Shown here: positions 9,221 through 17,647 of the stretch, piece by piece
Layout: each line of letters opens with the position of its first letter
Position numbering within the stretch: the first letter of the stretch is position 1
Assembly (NCBI RefSeq): GCF_014297445.1
Contig: NZ_JACORU010000011.1
Location: 62,001 to 126,000, forward strand
Origin: Ramlibacter albus
Lineage (GTDB): Bacteria > Pseudomonadota > Gammaproteobacteria > Burkholderiales > Burkholderiaceae_C
Direction of reading: 5' to 3'
DNA: 64,000 nucleotides
Program-made: the position numbers and the translations under genes
Notes under the pieces: generated by a model
Told to the model about the DNA's origin: nothing
Database searches by the model: none
What the model saw: only the letters and a program-made list of their open reading frames with translations

Positions 9221-9576
9221 AGGGCATGAAGGGCATGAAGGGCATGAACGCCGGGGACGGCAGCGCCTTCGAGCGCGAGATGGATGCATCGATGATGCGC
9301 ATGATGCAAGACATGCACGGCCCGGGCTATGTGGGCCAGGCCGACATCGACTTCCTGGCGATGATGATTCCGCACCACGCCGGCGCCATCGACATGGCGC
9401 GGCTGGTGCTGCAGCACGGCCGCGACCCCGCCACGCGGCAACTGGCCGAAGAGATCATCGCCGGCCAGACCATCGAGATCGAGAGCATGACGCGGCGGCT
9501 GGCGGCCTTGCGCAAGCAATCGGGCGCGGGCTCGGCGGCCGAATTCCCCTCACTGGGTGGCACGCGGGGGCCTTGA
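9217..9576 (+). CDS. DUF305 protein with a Met-Lys-Gly repeat at its N-terminus
   Basis: This 119-residue protein contains the DUF305 signature: MMRMMQDM, then DFLAMMIPHHAGAIDMA and LAEEIIAGQTIEIESM. In characterised relatives (CopM-type) the Met and His residues bind copper. DUF305 proteins are usually periplasmic, but this copy has no signal peptide. Instead it opens with MKGMKGMKGM, encoded by three tandem 9-bp units at 9217-9243. The ATG overlaps the previous stop, so the two genes are coupled. Export could occur with the Tat-type partner, which is speculation. Confidence 0.85.
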   Translation: MKGMKGMKGMNAGDGSAFEREMDASMMRMMQDMHGPGYVGQADIDFLAMMIPHHAGAIDMARLVLQHGRDPATRQLAEEIIAGQTIEIESMTRRLAALRKQSGAGSAAEFPSLGGTRGP

Positions 9577-9646
9577 TTGCCGGGCTCAGGGTAAGCACCG
9601 ACGATGGCCGTGGAATGAACCCCAGCGCTGGCCGCTCTTGATCACC

Positions 9647-10201
9647 ATGCTCTTCCAGTCTGCCGAGTCCCGCTACAACCAATGGGTGCGTGAGCACTAC
9701 AGGTTCCTGCTGCGCAGCGCCTGGGCGCTGACGGGCTCGCGGGCCATCGCCGAAGACGTGGTGCAGGACTGCTTCGCCAATGCCTGGAAGCACCGAGAAC
9801 AGTTGCGCGATGCGGCCTTGGCACGAGCCTGGCTGTTCCAGATCATGCGTCGCGCCGTCTTTCGCCAGGCTGCACCGAGCATGCAGTCACTGGACGACGA
9901 AGAGCTGCCCGATCAGGTTGCGCCCGACGCAGGGCTGGACGACAAGCTGGATGTGGTCAAAGCACTCGCAAGGCTGGCGCCCATCCACCGCGAGGTGCTG
10001 GTGCTGTTCTATTTCGACGACATGCCCACCGCGCAAATGGCCGAAGCGCTGGAGATCGCGCCCGGCACGGTGCTGTCGCGCCTGGCTCGTGCGCGCGACG
10101 CGCTGAAGCTGGCGATGGGCGTGCCCTTGCAGGCCACCACCCAAGCGTCCGATGTCGCCACAGGCGCCCGCGTGACGCCGCTGCGCAAGGCCCGGCCATG
10201 A
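9647..10201 (+). CDS. ECF-type RNA polymerase sigma factor (second copy)
   Basis: A 184-residue ECF sigma factor with region 2 (RYNQWVREHYRFLLRSAWA, AEDVVQDCFANAWKHREQL) and region 4 (LAPIHREVLVLFYFDDM, then EIAPGTVLSRLARARDAL). The ATG at 9647 is preferred because it matches family length; the frame is open further upstream. The next gene starts inside its stop codon (ATGA at 10198), a tight coupling typical of a sigma factor and its membrane partner. Confidence 0.88.
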   Translation: MLFQSAESRYNQWVREHYRFLLRSAWALTGSRAIAEDVVQDCFANAWKHREQLRDAALARAWLFQIMRRAVFRQAAPSMQSLDDEELPDQVAPDAGLDDKLDVVKALARLAPIHREVLVLFYFDDMPTAQMAEALEIAPGTVLSRLARARDALKLAMGVPLQATTQASDVATGARVTPLRKARP

Positions 10202-10866
10202 AGCCCGCAGCCCCCTTTGGCGAACCCGAAGACAGCGCCTTCGATCTGCGCGCACGGGCCGAACTGGCGCTGGCCTTCGAGGCCACCGACGCTCCACCCC
10301 AGCTCTACCGCCGGCCGCAGCCGCTGCTGGCGCGGCGGGCCTTCCAGCGCGCCGTGCTGGGCCTGCTGCTGGCCGGCAGCGGCAGCGGCGCGGTGTTGGC
10401 CATGCGCCCGCCCGCGCTGGTGCGCGGCGCCATCGAACACGAATACAACGAGCGCACGCTGCGCGGCAGCTTCATGGACGCTGCGCCGCTGTTGCAGCAC
10501 CTGGGCCTGGCGTCGCAAAAGGCCGTGCCTGGCTTCCCGCAGCTGATGCGGCCCTGCGACATCGACGGCCACCTCGTCTACCACCTCACCACCTTCTTCG
10601 AGAAGGGCGGCATGGTCACCGTGTTCGCCTTCGACGCGCCGATGGCGATGCAGGAAGGCAGCGGCTGGTGGGGCAACGTCTACTGGCAGGTCGTCACCTC
10701 GCGCGACGGCAAGCCCCTGGTGCTGGTGTCGCAGCAGAAGCGGGCGCTGGCCGTGGCCCGGGCCAGCTTCGGTGCGACCGCCGCTGTGCCCCACGTTACT
10801 TCCCAGCTGACGCCCCAGCGCACCCCCAATCCCCCCCGGGAAACGCCACGCAGCGCCCCCGGCTGA
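10198..10866 (+). CDS. Membrane protein, probable anti-sigma partner
   Basis: The 222-residue protein has a cytoplasmic N-terminus of about 50 residues, one hydrophobic segment at about 51-69, and a periplasmic domain (about 70-190), ending in a low-complexity Pro/Thr tail. It has no zinc motif. Position and coupling to the ECF sigma gene suggest an anti-sigma function, but the family is not one I can name. The following sulfite dehydrogenase genes may be targets of this sigma factor. Confidence 0.6.
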   Translation: MKPAAPFGEPEDSAFDLRARAELALAFEATDAPPQLYRRPQPLLARRAFQRAVLGLLLAGSGSGAVLAMRPPALVRGAIEHEYNERTLRGSFMDAAPLLQHLGLASQKAVPGFPQLMRPCDIDGHLVYHLTTFFEKGGMVTVFAFDAPMAMQEGSGWWGNVYWQVVTSRDGKPLVLVSQQKRALAVARASFGATAAVPHVTSQLTPQRTPNPPRETPRSAPG

Positions 10867-10889
10867 ACCCATCACCCCGAGGAGACACG

Positions 10890-12122
10890 ATGAACGACAA
10901 GCTCTCGATGAACCGCCTGCGCCGCAGGTTGCTGGCCGGCGGCGCCGGCGCGTTGGCCACCGCCGGCCTGGGCACGCTGAGCCGGGGCGCCTGGGCGCAA
11001 GGCACGACCGAGCTGCCGTTTGTCAACGGCCAGCGCAAGCTGGTGGCCTACCCCGAGAAGCGCCCGCTGATCGTGCTGACCTCGCGCCCGCCGCAACTGG
11101 AAACGCCGTTCGAGGTCTTCAACGAAGGTGTGATCACGCCCAACGATGCCTTCTTTGTGCGTTACCACAACGCTGGTCTGCCCGGCGAAATCGACGCCGA
11201 CCAGCACGTCATCAAGATCGGCGGCAGCGGCGTCGGCAAGCCCTACGCGCTGACGATGGCGGCGCTGAAGTCCGACTTCAAGCCGGTCGAGGTGGTGGCC
11301 GTCAACCAGTGCTCGGGCAACAGCCGCGGCTTCTTCAACCCGCGCGTCACCGGGGGCCAGTTGGCCAACGGGGCGATGGGCAATGCGCGTTGGCTCGGCG
11401 TGCCGCTGAAGGACGTGCTGGCGCGTGCCGAGCCGAAGAACTCCGCGCGCGAGGTGACCTTCAACGGCCTGGACATCGCCCTCTTCGGCGGTGGCGATTT
11501 CGTCAAGGCGCTGCAGATGAACCACGCCATGGACGGCGAGGTGATGCTGGCTTACCAGATGAACGGCGCCGACATTCCGATGCTCAACGGCTACCCGGTG
11601 AAGCTGATCGTGCCGGGCTACTACGGCACCTACTGGGTCAAGCACCTGTCGGAGATCGAAGTCGTCGAGCAGCCCTTCGAAGGCTTCTGGATGAAGCCCG
11701 CCTACCGCGTGCCCGACAACGATTGCGCCTGCGTCGAGCCCGGAACCACCCCGTCGGCCACGCGGCCCATCGGCCGCTTCAACGTGCGCTCGTTCATCAC
11801 CTCGGTGGCCGACGGTGGGCGGCTGCGCGCCGGCCAGCAGACCGTGGTGCGCGGCATCGCCTTCGACGGCGGCCAGGGCGTGCGAGAGGTGGCGTATTCC
11901 ACCGACGGCGGCCAGAGCTGGCGCGGCGCCATGCTGGGCGCCGACCTGGGCCGCTACTCGTTCCGCGAATTCACCTTCGGCTTCACTCCGGAGAAGGGCA
12001 GCCACGACCTGCGCGTGCGGGCCTGGAACCGATCTGGCCAGAGCCAGCCGATGGAGGCGCTGTGGCAGCCTGCGGGCTACATGCGCAACGTCGTCGAGTC
12101 CGTCAAAGTCACCGCCATCTGA
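10890..12122 (+). CDS. SorA-like sulfite dehydrogenase, molybdenum subunit
   Basis: This 410-residue protein has a Tat signal (RLRRRLLAGGAGALATAG) and the sulfite oxidase-family molybdopterin fold. Cys141 in the segment AVNQCSGNSRGFF is the expected molybdenum ligand. The C-terminal dimerisation domain begins near residue 300 (FITSVADGGRLRAG, then VREVAYSTDGGQSW). SorA oxidises sulfite to sulfate in the periplasm and passes electrons to a cytochrome c subunit, encoded 11 bp downstream. The ribosome binding site GAGGAG precedes the ATG at 10890. SoxC-like or YedY-like functions are less likely given the SorB partner. Confidence 0.85.
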   Translation: MNDKLSMNRLRRRLLAGGAGALATAGLGTLSRGAWAQGTTELPFVNGQRKLVAYPEKRPLIVLTSRPPQLETPFEVFNEGVITPNDAFFVRYHNAGLPGEIDADQHVIKIGGSGVGKPYALTMAALKSDFKPVEVVAVNQCSGNSRGFFNPRVTGGQLANGAMGNARWLGVPLKDVLARAEPKNSAREVTFNGLDIALFGGGDFVKALQMNHAMDGEVMLAYQMNGADIPMLNGYPVKLIVPGYYGTYWVKHLSEIEVVEQPFEGFWMKPAYRVPDNDCACVEPGTTPSATRPIGRFNVRSFITSVADGGRLRAGQQTVVRGIAFDGGQGVREVAYSTDGGQSWRGAMLGADLGRYSFREFTFGFTPEKGSHDLRVRAWNRSGQSQPMEALWQPAGYMRNVVESVKVTAI

Positions 12123-12133
12123 AGGGTCCGAGC

Positions 12134-12481
12134 ATGAAACGCAACAATTTCGTGCCCGCGCTGGCCGCTCTCGCCTTCGCTGTCGCCACCCTGGTCGCCA
12201 GCCCCGCGGCGCTGGCCGCACCGAAACGCATTGAACTGCCGGCCGATGGCGTGGTGCTCAAGCCCAGCGCGCTGCCGGGCTACGCCAAGGCCCAGGCCAT
12301 TTGCGCTGCCTGCCATTCGGCCGAGTACATGCAGTACCAGCCGCCCACCGCACCGCGCGCCTACTGGGATGCGATGGCCAAGCGCATGAAGGTGGTGTTC
12401 AAGGCGCCGATTGCCGACGACGACATCCCGCTCATCGTCGATTACCTCGTCAAGACATACGGCAACGAGCAATCCCGGTAG
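12134..12481 (+). CDS. SorB-like cytochrome c subunit of sulfite dehydrogenase
   Basis: A 115-residue periplasmic c-type cytochrome: a signal peptide to about residue 28, then one heme-binding motif CAACH at residues 57-61 and a distal Met-containing helix (AMAKRMKVVFKAPI). The C-terminal segment DDIPLIVDYLVKTYG is typical of SorB. It would accept electrons from the molybdenum subunit and pass them to the respiratory chain. It is the last gene before the mobile-DNA block. Confidence 0.85.
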   Translation: MKRNNFVPALAALAFAVATLVASPAALAAPKRIELPADGVVLKPSALPGYAKAQAICAACHSAEYMQYQPPTAPRAYWDAMAKRMKVVFKAPIADDDIPLIVDYLVKTYGNEQSR

Positions 12482-12616
12482 GGAGGTGCGAAGGTCCGCT
12501 TTGCCCGATGACGATTGTCGGCATTGGGTCGATTCGAGTCGACCGTCCCGGCGATCTGCTTGCCGTAGACCGGTCGTTGACCACGGCCCCGTGTCGAATC
12601 GAAGCAAGCGGCGGCG

Positions 12617-12943
12617 TCAGTTCGAGCCGAACTCGCCGCCCAGGATCGCGACGATGTCCTGGCGCTCACCGAGCAGCCGCACCACGTCCAGATGGTTCCC
12701 TCGCTCGAAGTAGCACCACACCAGCGGAAACTTGCCCACCCGCCACGTCCTCAGCCCTGGTATTTCAAGCAAGTTCCCCAGCCTCGGCGAGCCCATGCGC
12801 GGTTCGAGTTCAACCTGATCGAGCGCCTGGTTCGTGGCCTTAGCCACCTTCATCGCCAGGCGGGTGCCGCCTTCCTTTCGGTAGTACCGGACCTCGCCCT
12901 GCTGGTCGCGCAGCGCCTGCGGGCGCAGAACCGCCGGCTTCAA
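12617..12943 (-). CDS. RelE/ParE-type toxin of a toxin-antitoxin pair
   Basis: The 108-residue protein fits the RelE/ParE toxin fold: an N-terminal helical pair (ALRDQQGEVRYYRKEGGTR), then beta strands ending in LRTWRVGKFPLVWCYFERG and VVRLLGERQDI. It starts with TTG and overlaps the antitoxin stop codon by four bases (12940-12943). RelE-like toxins cleave mRNA at the ribosome and ParE-like ones target gyrase; the sequence does not decide which. Its place beside a Tn3 transposase matches the known association of such pairs with Tn3-family elements. Confidence 0.8.
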   Translation of the reverse strand: MKPAVLRPQALRDQQGEVRYYRKEGGTRLAMKVAKATNQALDQVELEPRMGSPRLGNLLEIPGLRTWRVGKFPLVWCYFERGNHLDVVRLLGERQDIVAILGGEFGSN

Positions 12944-13191
12944 TCGATCTCGCCGCGAGCGATCGCCAGCAGTTCCTTCTCGTCGGCCTTGGTGCGACGC
13001 CGACCGGGCCCGGACGCCAGCCCTTCTTCGATGAGGTTGCGCAGCCGCTGCTTGGCCTGTTCTTCCTGGTCGCGCCGGACCAGGTCGCGGATGTACTCGC
13101 TGGTGTTGCCGTAGTTGCCGGCGGCGACCCGGTTGTCGATGTACTCACGCATCGACTCGGGCAAGGCGAAACTCATGGTCTGGCGGCTCAT
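12940..13191 (-). CDS. ParD-type ribbon-helix-helix antitoxin
   Basis: This 83-residue protein starts with SFALPESMREYIDNRVA and GNTSEYIRDLVRRDQEE, the strand and first helices of a ribbon-helix-helix dimer. The acidic and flexible C-terminal part would wrap the toxin. It precedes the toxin gene and should repress the pair through the palindrome just upstream. Confidence 0.85.
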   Translation of the reverse strand: MSRQTMSFALPESMREYIDNRVAAGNYGNTSEYIRDLVRRDQEEQAKQRLRNLIEEGLASGPGRRRTKADEKELLAIARGEID

Positions 13192-13209
13192 GTCGCAATC
13201 TTGGGTTGT

Positions 13210-13226
13210 TTGACAACGGTTGTCAA
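13210..13226. promoter_or_regulatory. Perfect palindrome, likely toxin-antitoxin operator
   Basis: TTGACAAC-G-GTTGTCAA is a perfect 17-bp palindrome whose near edge is 18 bp upstream of the antitoxin start. Ribbon-helix-helix antitoxins bind such dyads for autoregulation. The half-site also resembles a -35 hexamer (TTGACA), so binding would overlap the promoter. Confidence 0.6.
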
Positions 13227-13275
13227 CACGTACTGCCAGCCTGCACCCTCACAGCTCAGCGATTGCAGACGCCGG

Positions 13276-16215
13276 TCACGATGCCGCCCGAGATGCCTGG
13301 CTCGACGCACGCTCGATCAGCGCGGCAGCGAACTTCTCGACCCCGAACCTCATCGTGCCGCGGAAGTTGATGTGCGAGAAGTGCGCTGGTCCGATGCGGC
13401 GAAGCCAGTCGTCTTCCACCTCGATCTTGTCCCGCCTGAGCCGCTCGACCACCTCGTGCATCCGAGCAGTGTTCCAGGCCAGCACGATGTTCGTCAGCAG
13501 TGCGTGCGAGCCAGAAATCGCCTTCATCTCGTCGCGCCGCCGGCCGCGCTCGGGCGCCACCTTGCCGGAGTACACCGCGCGCTGAAGCTGATGCACCGAC
13601 TCGCCGCGGTTCAGCAGGGTGTGGATCTCGCGCCGGAAGTCCTCGATGGCGATGTAGTCGCACAGAAACACGGTGCGCAGCAACCTGCCCAGGTGCTCTG
13701 CGGCCCGGTGCAGCGGATCACCCTGGGCTGCCGACCCGAAACGCTGCAACGCCAGCGTCGCGGAGACACGGCCGGACCGGATCGACGCCGCCAGGCGCAG
13801 CAGTTCGTCCCAACCGCGCTCGATGGCGGCCATGGAAACCCGCCTTATGGTGACGGCCTCCAGGCCCTCGGGAACGGTGAAGCCTCGCGGCAGGTAGAGC
13901 CTTCTCTCGGCCAGGTCCCGCAGCCGTGGACACAGATCGAAGCCAAGCAGCTTGGCGATGGCCATCGCGGGGTTCGTGTAGCCATGGGTGTCGACCGCGA
14001 GCAAGGAGATCCGGATCCGATCCGCCGCGCTGTTGTGCTGCTCGATGCCTTCGATGGCGACACCGGCCTGCCGCTCGTTCAGCACGATCGGTTGGTCGTA
14101 CACGATGCCCCATCGGTCACGCACGTGGGTGTACAGGCCGGCGGCATAGGTGCGCCTGCGTGGATCGACACGGGCGTTCCACAGGTGGCGGGAGGCGTCC
14201 AGCGACATCATGTCGGCCGAGGCCTTGTCACCGTCGCCCCAGAGAGCCGCGATCGGGATCCTGCTCTGGAACTCGGCCACGCGCTCGTTGGCGCGTCGCA
14301 GCCGTCCGCCGCCCTCCAGCGCACGCATGGCCACCGTGACCTGCGCTGGCTCGAGCCCGGGGATCATCGAGGCGACGCCCCTGGCGTCGGCATCGGTGCC
14401 ATGAGCCAGCAGGGCGCCGTACAGAGCCACGAGCTCGCCCGGGGACTGCGCGCGGTGGCCCAGCAGCGCTTCGCTGTACCCGGTGGCGGCATCCACCTCC
14501 AGCAACAGGTCCGGGAACTGCACGCTGCCGATGAACTTGTAGATGGTCTCGAGGGTGCGGACCGGCTCGGATTGATCGGCCAGTGACGTCATCGCCGGCA
14601 GGTGCAGCATGCCGTCGGCACGGATCTCGATCTTGCCGCGTCGCTGCGCCTCGGCCACGGCGGACATGCCGGCCACGAGGTTGGCCAGCAAGGGCTCCAG
14701 GAACTCGGCCGCCGACGTGGGCATCCCGAGCAGCTCGACCTGTTCGTCGCGCTGCACAGCCCATTGCGCCGGCGGGATGAGCATCTGGTCTCGCTCGCGG
14801 AAGCTCAACGAGTGGTCCAGCCAGACGCTGCCGCGACGCAGGCTCTTGCGCAGCGACATCATCGTGCAGGCCTCGTATGCCCGGTACCCCGAGCGGGGGT
14901 CGAGGTCCCGCACCAGCCCATGCCAGGCTGCGCCCACATCTGGGAGCGCGACGTCTTCCTTCATCTCGGTCGCCCCAACGCGCTGCAGTTCTGCCCACGC
15001 CTTCCACTGCTCGAATCCCGGATCCCCCTCCCGCCCACCGAACTCCAGATCCTTCAGTGCCGCCAGGCAGGCGTGCACGCGCTGGCCGTCTTCGGTCAGA
15101 GCCTTGCGCACCTGCGATACGAAGCTGCCGCCTGCGGTCTCGGCCAGTTCAGCGAGGAGTTCCCTGGCCTCGATGACGCGGGATTGCCAGGTCTTGGATT
15201 CGTCGTGGAGAACGGCTCGCGCCTTGGCAGCTTGCTGCACGAGGCTCGTCGTGCTACGAGCACGGTTCGACTGGGCCTTATCCGCTGCCTCGCGGAACAG
15301 TTGCTGGCTGCGTCGGCTGGACTGCAGCAGCGCCACGTCGGTGAGTTCGAGCAGGGTCACCCGCAGGAAGCAGACCAGCTCGATCAGCTGGCGCGACGGC
15401 TTGATGTCCCGCGTCTTCACGGGGCGCCGGGCCTGGACTTGTCGGGCGTAGGCCTGCTGCTTGGCCAGCGATACGGCACTCAGATTCCAGTCGTGGACGC
15501 CGAGCGCTTTCAGGTAGCGGACCTTCTCGAGGGTCTCGGCAAGCGTGCTGGGGCCGTGGCGCTTCGGCGGCGTCTTCAGCCACTCCAGGTGCGTGCCGTC
15601 GCCGTTCGGTCGGGCGCTGTAGGCAGAGTCGATCACCTTGCTGGCGGCGCCAGGCGGCACGGCAGCGTTCACGTCTCTGAGGATCTGGGCCTCAACCGCT
15701 GCGAAGGCTCCTCTGGCCCAGTCCTGCAGGCGGCGTGCGCCGGGGATCAGGATGCGACGCGTGAACAACCACTGGCAGGCCGATTGAACGAGGTCATCGG
15801 AGTGGGAGGCGTCGGCGGCCTGAGCCAACAGCGTGGCTGTCAGCGCGGCATCGTCGTCGGACTCAAGTTCGCGCAGGCCGAGGTAAGTCTTGGCCCAGAG
15901 CTGGTGCTTCGAAAGCGTCTGCCGGCGCTTGTAGATCGAACGCAGGCTGGCGATGGACGGCTGAGAGACCGCCAGGGCCTCGGCAGTCTTGCGCAGGAGC
16001 GTGCGAGGCAGTACGTTGAAGCCGTCCAGCGGTCGGCCGGCCACGCGCATGAACAGCAGCATCAGCGCCGCCGGCAGGCGATGGTCGCTGCGGAACTGCG
16101 CCCGGATGGCCACAACGTCATCCGAGAGCAGCGTGAAGAACTGCTCCAGGTCGAAATCGCTCAGGCGAGGCGGCAGGGCCTCCTGACCGACGAAACGAAG
16201 GGCGAACGCGGGCAT
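13276..16215 (-). CDS. tnpA: Tn3-family transposase TnpA
   Basis: A protein of about 979 residues from the ATG at 16215; a TTG at 16245 would add ten residues. The C-terminal half carries the Tn3-family DDE core, including VDTHGYTNPAMAIAKLLGF and LCPRLRDLAERRLYLPRG. The N-terminal half would bind the terminal inverted repeats. Tn3 enzymes move by replicative transposition through a cointegrate. No resolvase gene (tnpR or a tyrosine recombinase) lies next to it, but a toxin-antitoxin pair does. The element appears inserted in an IS110 gene. Confidence 0.92.
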   Translation of the reverse strand: MPAFALRFVGQEALPPRLSDFDLEQFFTLLSDDVVAIRAQFRSDHRLPAALMLLFMRVAGRPLDGFNVLPRTLLRKTAEALAVSQPSIASLRSIYKRRQTLSKHQLWAKTYLGLRELESDDDAALTATLLAQAADASHSDDLVQSACQWLFTRRILIPGARRLQDWARGAFAAVEAQILRDVNAAVPPGAASKVIDSAYSARPNGDGTHLEWLKTPPKRHGPSTLAETLEKVRYLKALGVHDWNLSAVSLAKQQAYARQVQARRPVKTRDIKPSRQLIELVCFLRVTLLELTDVALLQSSRRSQQLFREAADKAQSNRARSTTSLVQQAAKARAVLHDESKTWQSRVIEARELLAELAETAGGSFVSQVRKALTEDGQRVHACLAALKDLEFGGREGDPGFEQWKAWAELQRVGATEMKEDVALPDVGAAWHGLVRDLDPRSGYRAYEACTMMSLRKSLRRGSVWLDHSLSFRERDQMLIPPAQWAVQRDEQVELLGMPTSAAEFLEPLLANLVAGMSAVAEAQRRGKIEIRADGMLHLPAMTSLADQSEPVRTLETIYKFIGSVQFPDLLLEVDAATGYSEALLGHRAQSPGELVALYGALLAHGTDADARGVASMIPGLEPAQVTVAMRALEGGGRLRRANERVAEFQSRIPIAALWGDGDKASADMMSLDASRHLWNARVDPRRRTYAAGLYTHVRDRWGIVYDQPIVLNERQAGVAIEGIEQHNSAADRIRISLLAVDTHGYTNPAMAIAKLLGFDLCPRLRDLAERRLYLPRGFTVPEGLEAVTIRRVSMAAIERGWDELLRLAASIRSGRVSATLALQRFGSAAQGDPLHRAAEHLGRLLRTVFLCDYIAIEDFRREIHTLLNRGESVHQLQRAVYSGKVAPERGRRRDEMKAISGSHALLTNIVLAWNTARMHEVVERLRRDKIEVEDDWLRRIGPAHFSHINFRGTMRFGVEKFAAALIERASSQASRAAS

Positions 16216-16269
16216 GGCATCGGGCAAAAACGGGTCGGCAGCCAATGTACGCCTGCGGTCGCCGCTGGC

Positions 16270-16869
16270 TCAGTGGCTCCGGCCTTTGGGAGCGGAGGCA
16301 TCGCACGGAAAGCCGCATGGATGCTGGGGTTCAGGCGAATGCGCACCAATCTGCACGAAAAGTACGACTACCCCGATGAGGTCTGGTACGCGCTGGGCGA
16401 TATACGCAATGCCCTGAGGCACGATGAGCCCATACTCACCGAGCAGACCGCGGATCTGGTTCGCCTGAGCGGTTCTGCCCTTGACGAAGCCCTGGCGCAC
16501 ACGGTGCAGCGACAGGACCGCCTGCTGTTCGATGTTCTTGATCGGCACGAAGCGCATCGAGGGTCGAGCAACGGCCTCGCAGATTGCCTCGGCGTCAGCC
16601 GCATCGTTCTTGTTGCTCTTCACGTAGGGCTTGACGAACTGCGGTGCCATCAGCCGAACGGTGTGCCCCAACGCCTGCAGCTTTCGCGCCCAGTGATGCG
16701 CGCCGGAACACGCCTCCATGCCGATCAAGCAGGCGGGCAAATTGGCGAAGAACTCGGCGACCTGGTCGCGCTTGAGCTGCTTACGCAGTTCGACCTTGCC
16801 GTGTCGGTTCACGCCGTGAACCTGGAAGACGTTCTTGGCCAGATCGAGGCCAACTGTCGTAATCTGCAT
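16270..16869 (-). pseudogene. IS110-family transposase, N-terminal half, interrupted
   Basis: From the ATG at 16869 about 165 residues match the IS110 DEDD transposase N-terminus: D9 in TVGLDLAKNVF, E52 in GMEACSGAHHW, and D89/D92 in KNDAADAEAI. After IVPQGIAYIAQRVPDLIG the frame runs into the presumed Tn3-family end at 16374 and continues as unrelated sequence to 16270. A full IS110 enzyme has about 340 residues with a C-terminal Ser-containing domain, absent here. The gene is broken, and its missing half is not elsewhere in the window. Confidence 0.8.
16337..16374 (-). repeat. Probable right terminal inverted repeat of the Tn3-family element
   Basis: Read on the minus strand from 16374 inward, the sequence starts GGGGTAGTCGTACTTTTCGT, matching the GGGG start and 38-bp size of Tn3-family ends. 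The IS110 reading frame loses family similarity exactly here, which supports it as the insertion boundary. No matching left end was found between sorB and the toxin gene. Confidence 0.5.
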
Positions 16870-17647
16870 GGTGGACGCTCCTTCCGGATCGAGTGGTTGC
16901 TGACACCTCCACTCTGGCACATCGCGATGCCGCTATCGGGTGGGGGCGTCCATCCCATTGCTTACCCTGCGGGAGCAGGGCGGCTACTTCAATCGATTGC
17001 GCGCTCAGGTGGCAGGCGATGGTGGGCACGTGGTCACTCGATTCGGCGAGCAACTCGATCAGCTACGGCTAGACATCGAGGAGCAACGGCTGGAAGTCGT
17101 CAACCGCGCTCACGACGCGTCCGACAGCCAAGTGCTAATGTTGAGATTCATCCCCTACATCAAGGGACGGCCTCGCCTTGCGGCTACACCTGATCGGGAG
17201 GCGGCAGACGGCGAGACCGCCGGACCGCCTGCTTGGCGGTGCCGCCACTCCACTCCGCAGATGCGCGAACTCAGCGAGCTGAGTGCGATTTTCGCGACAC
17301 CTGCAGAGGGTGGCACCTACATCCCCGGCGACCCCGCCACCATGCCAAAGATCTTTGAAGTAGCGAGAGAACGCGGCGTTCCCAAAGACCGCGCACGGCA
17401 GTACCAAATCATCCTCTGCGGCCTACAGGTGGGTGGTCGGCCGAGAAATCCGGATCACCCCGTCGCTCGCACGCGCGGGCGCCGCACGTAGATCAGGCCG
17501 CGCAGAACCCTCTGACCTTTTACTTGTAGGGCCAGAAACTGTGAGTCTTGTTGTCGCACGCCGGTTCGACAAGCATCAGAGCGGTTGACCACTCGAATGT
17601 CACCGATGGCTTCTGACCCTCCGCAGTTTCTGAATCGGCGACGTTGA
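16870..17647. other. Non-coding remnant between IS110 and IS256 elements
   Basis: This 778-bp stretch has no complete gene. It should contain the IS110 upstream end. The minus-strand frame ending at 17520 and the plus-strand frame ending near 17491 look like fragments of disrupted genes, without recognisable motifs. Confidence 0.4.

Noticed and set aside
7922..9289. 455-aa minus-strand frame opposite the beta-propeller gene
   Set aside because: Arg/Ala/His-rich antisense shadow without any domain; the plus-strand gene has clear repeats and a signal.
14602..17193. 863-aa plus-strand frame opposite the Tn3 transposase
   Set aside because: Antisense shadow of tnpA and the IS110 fragment; composition is not protein-like.
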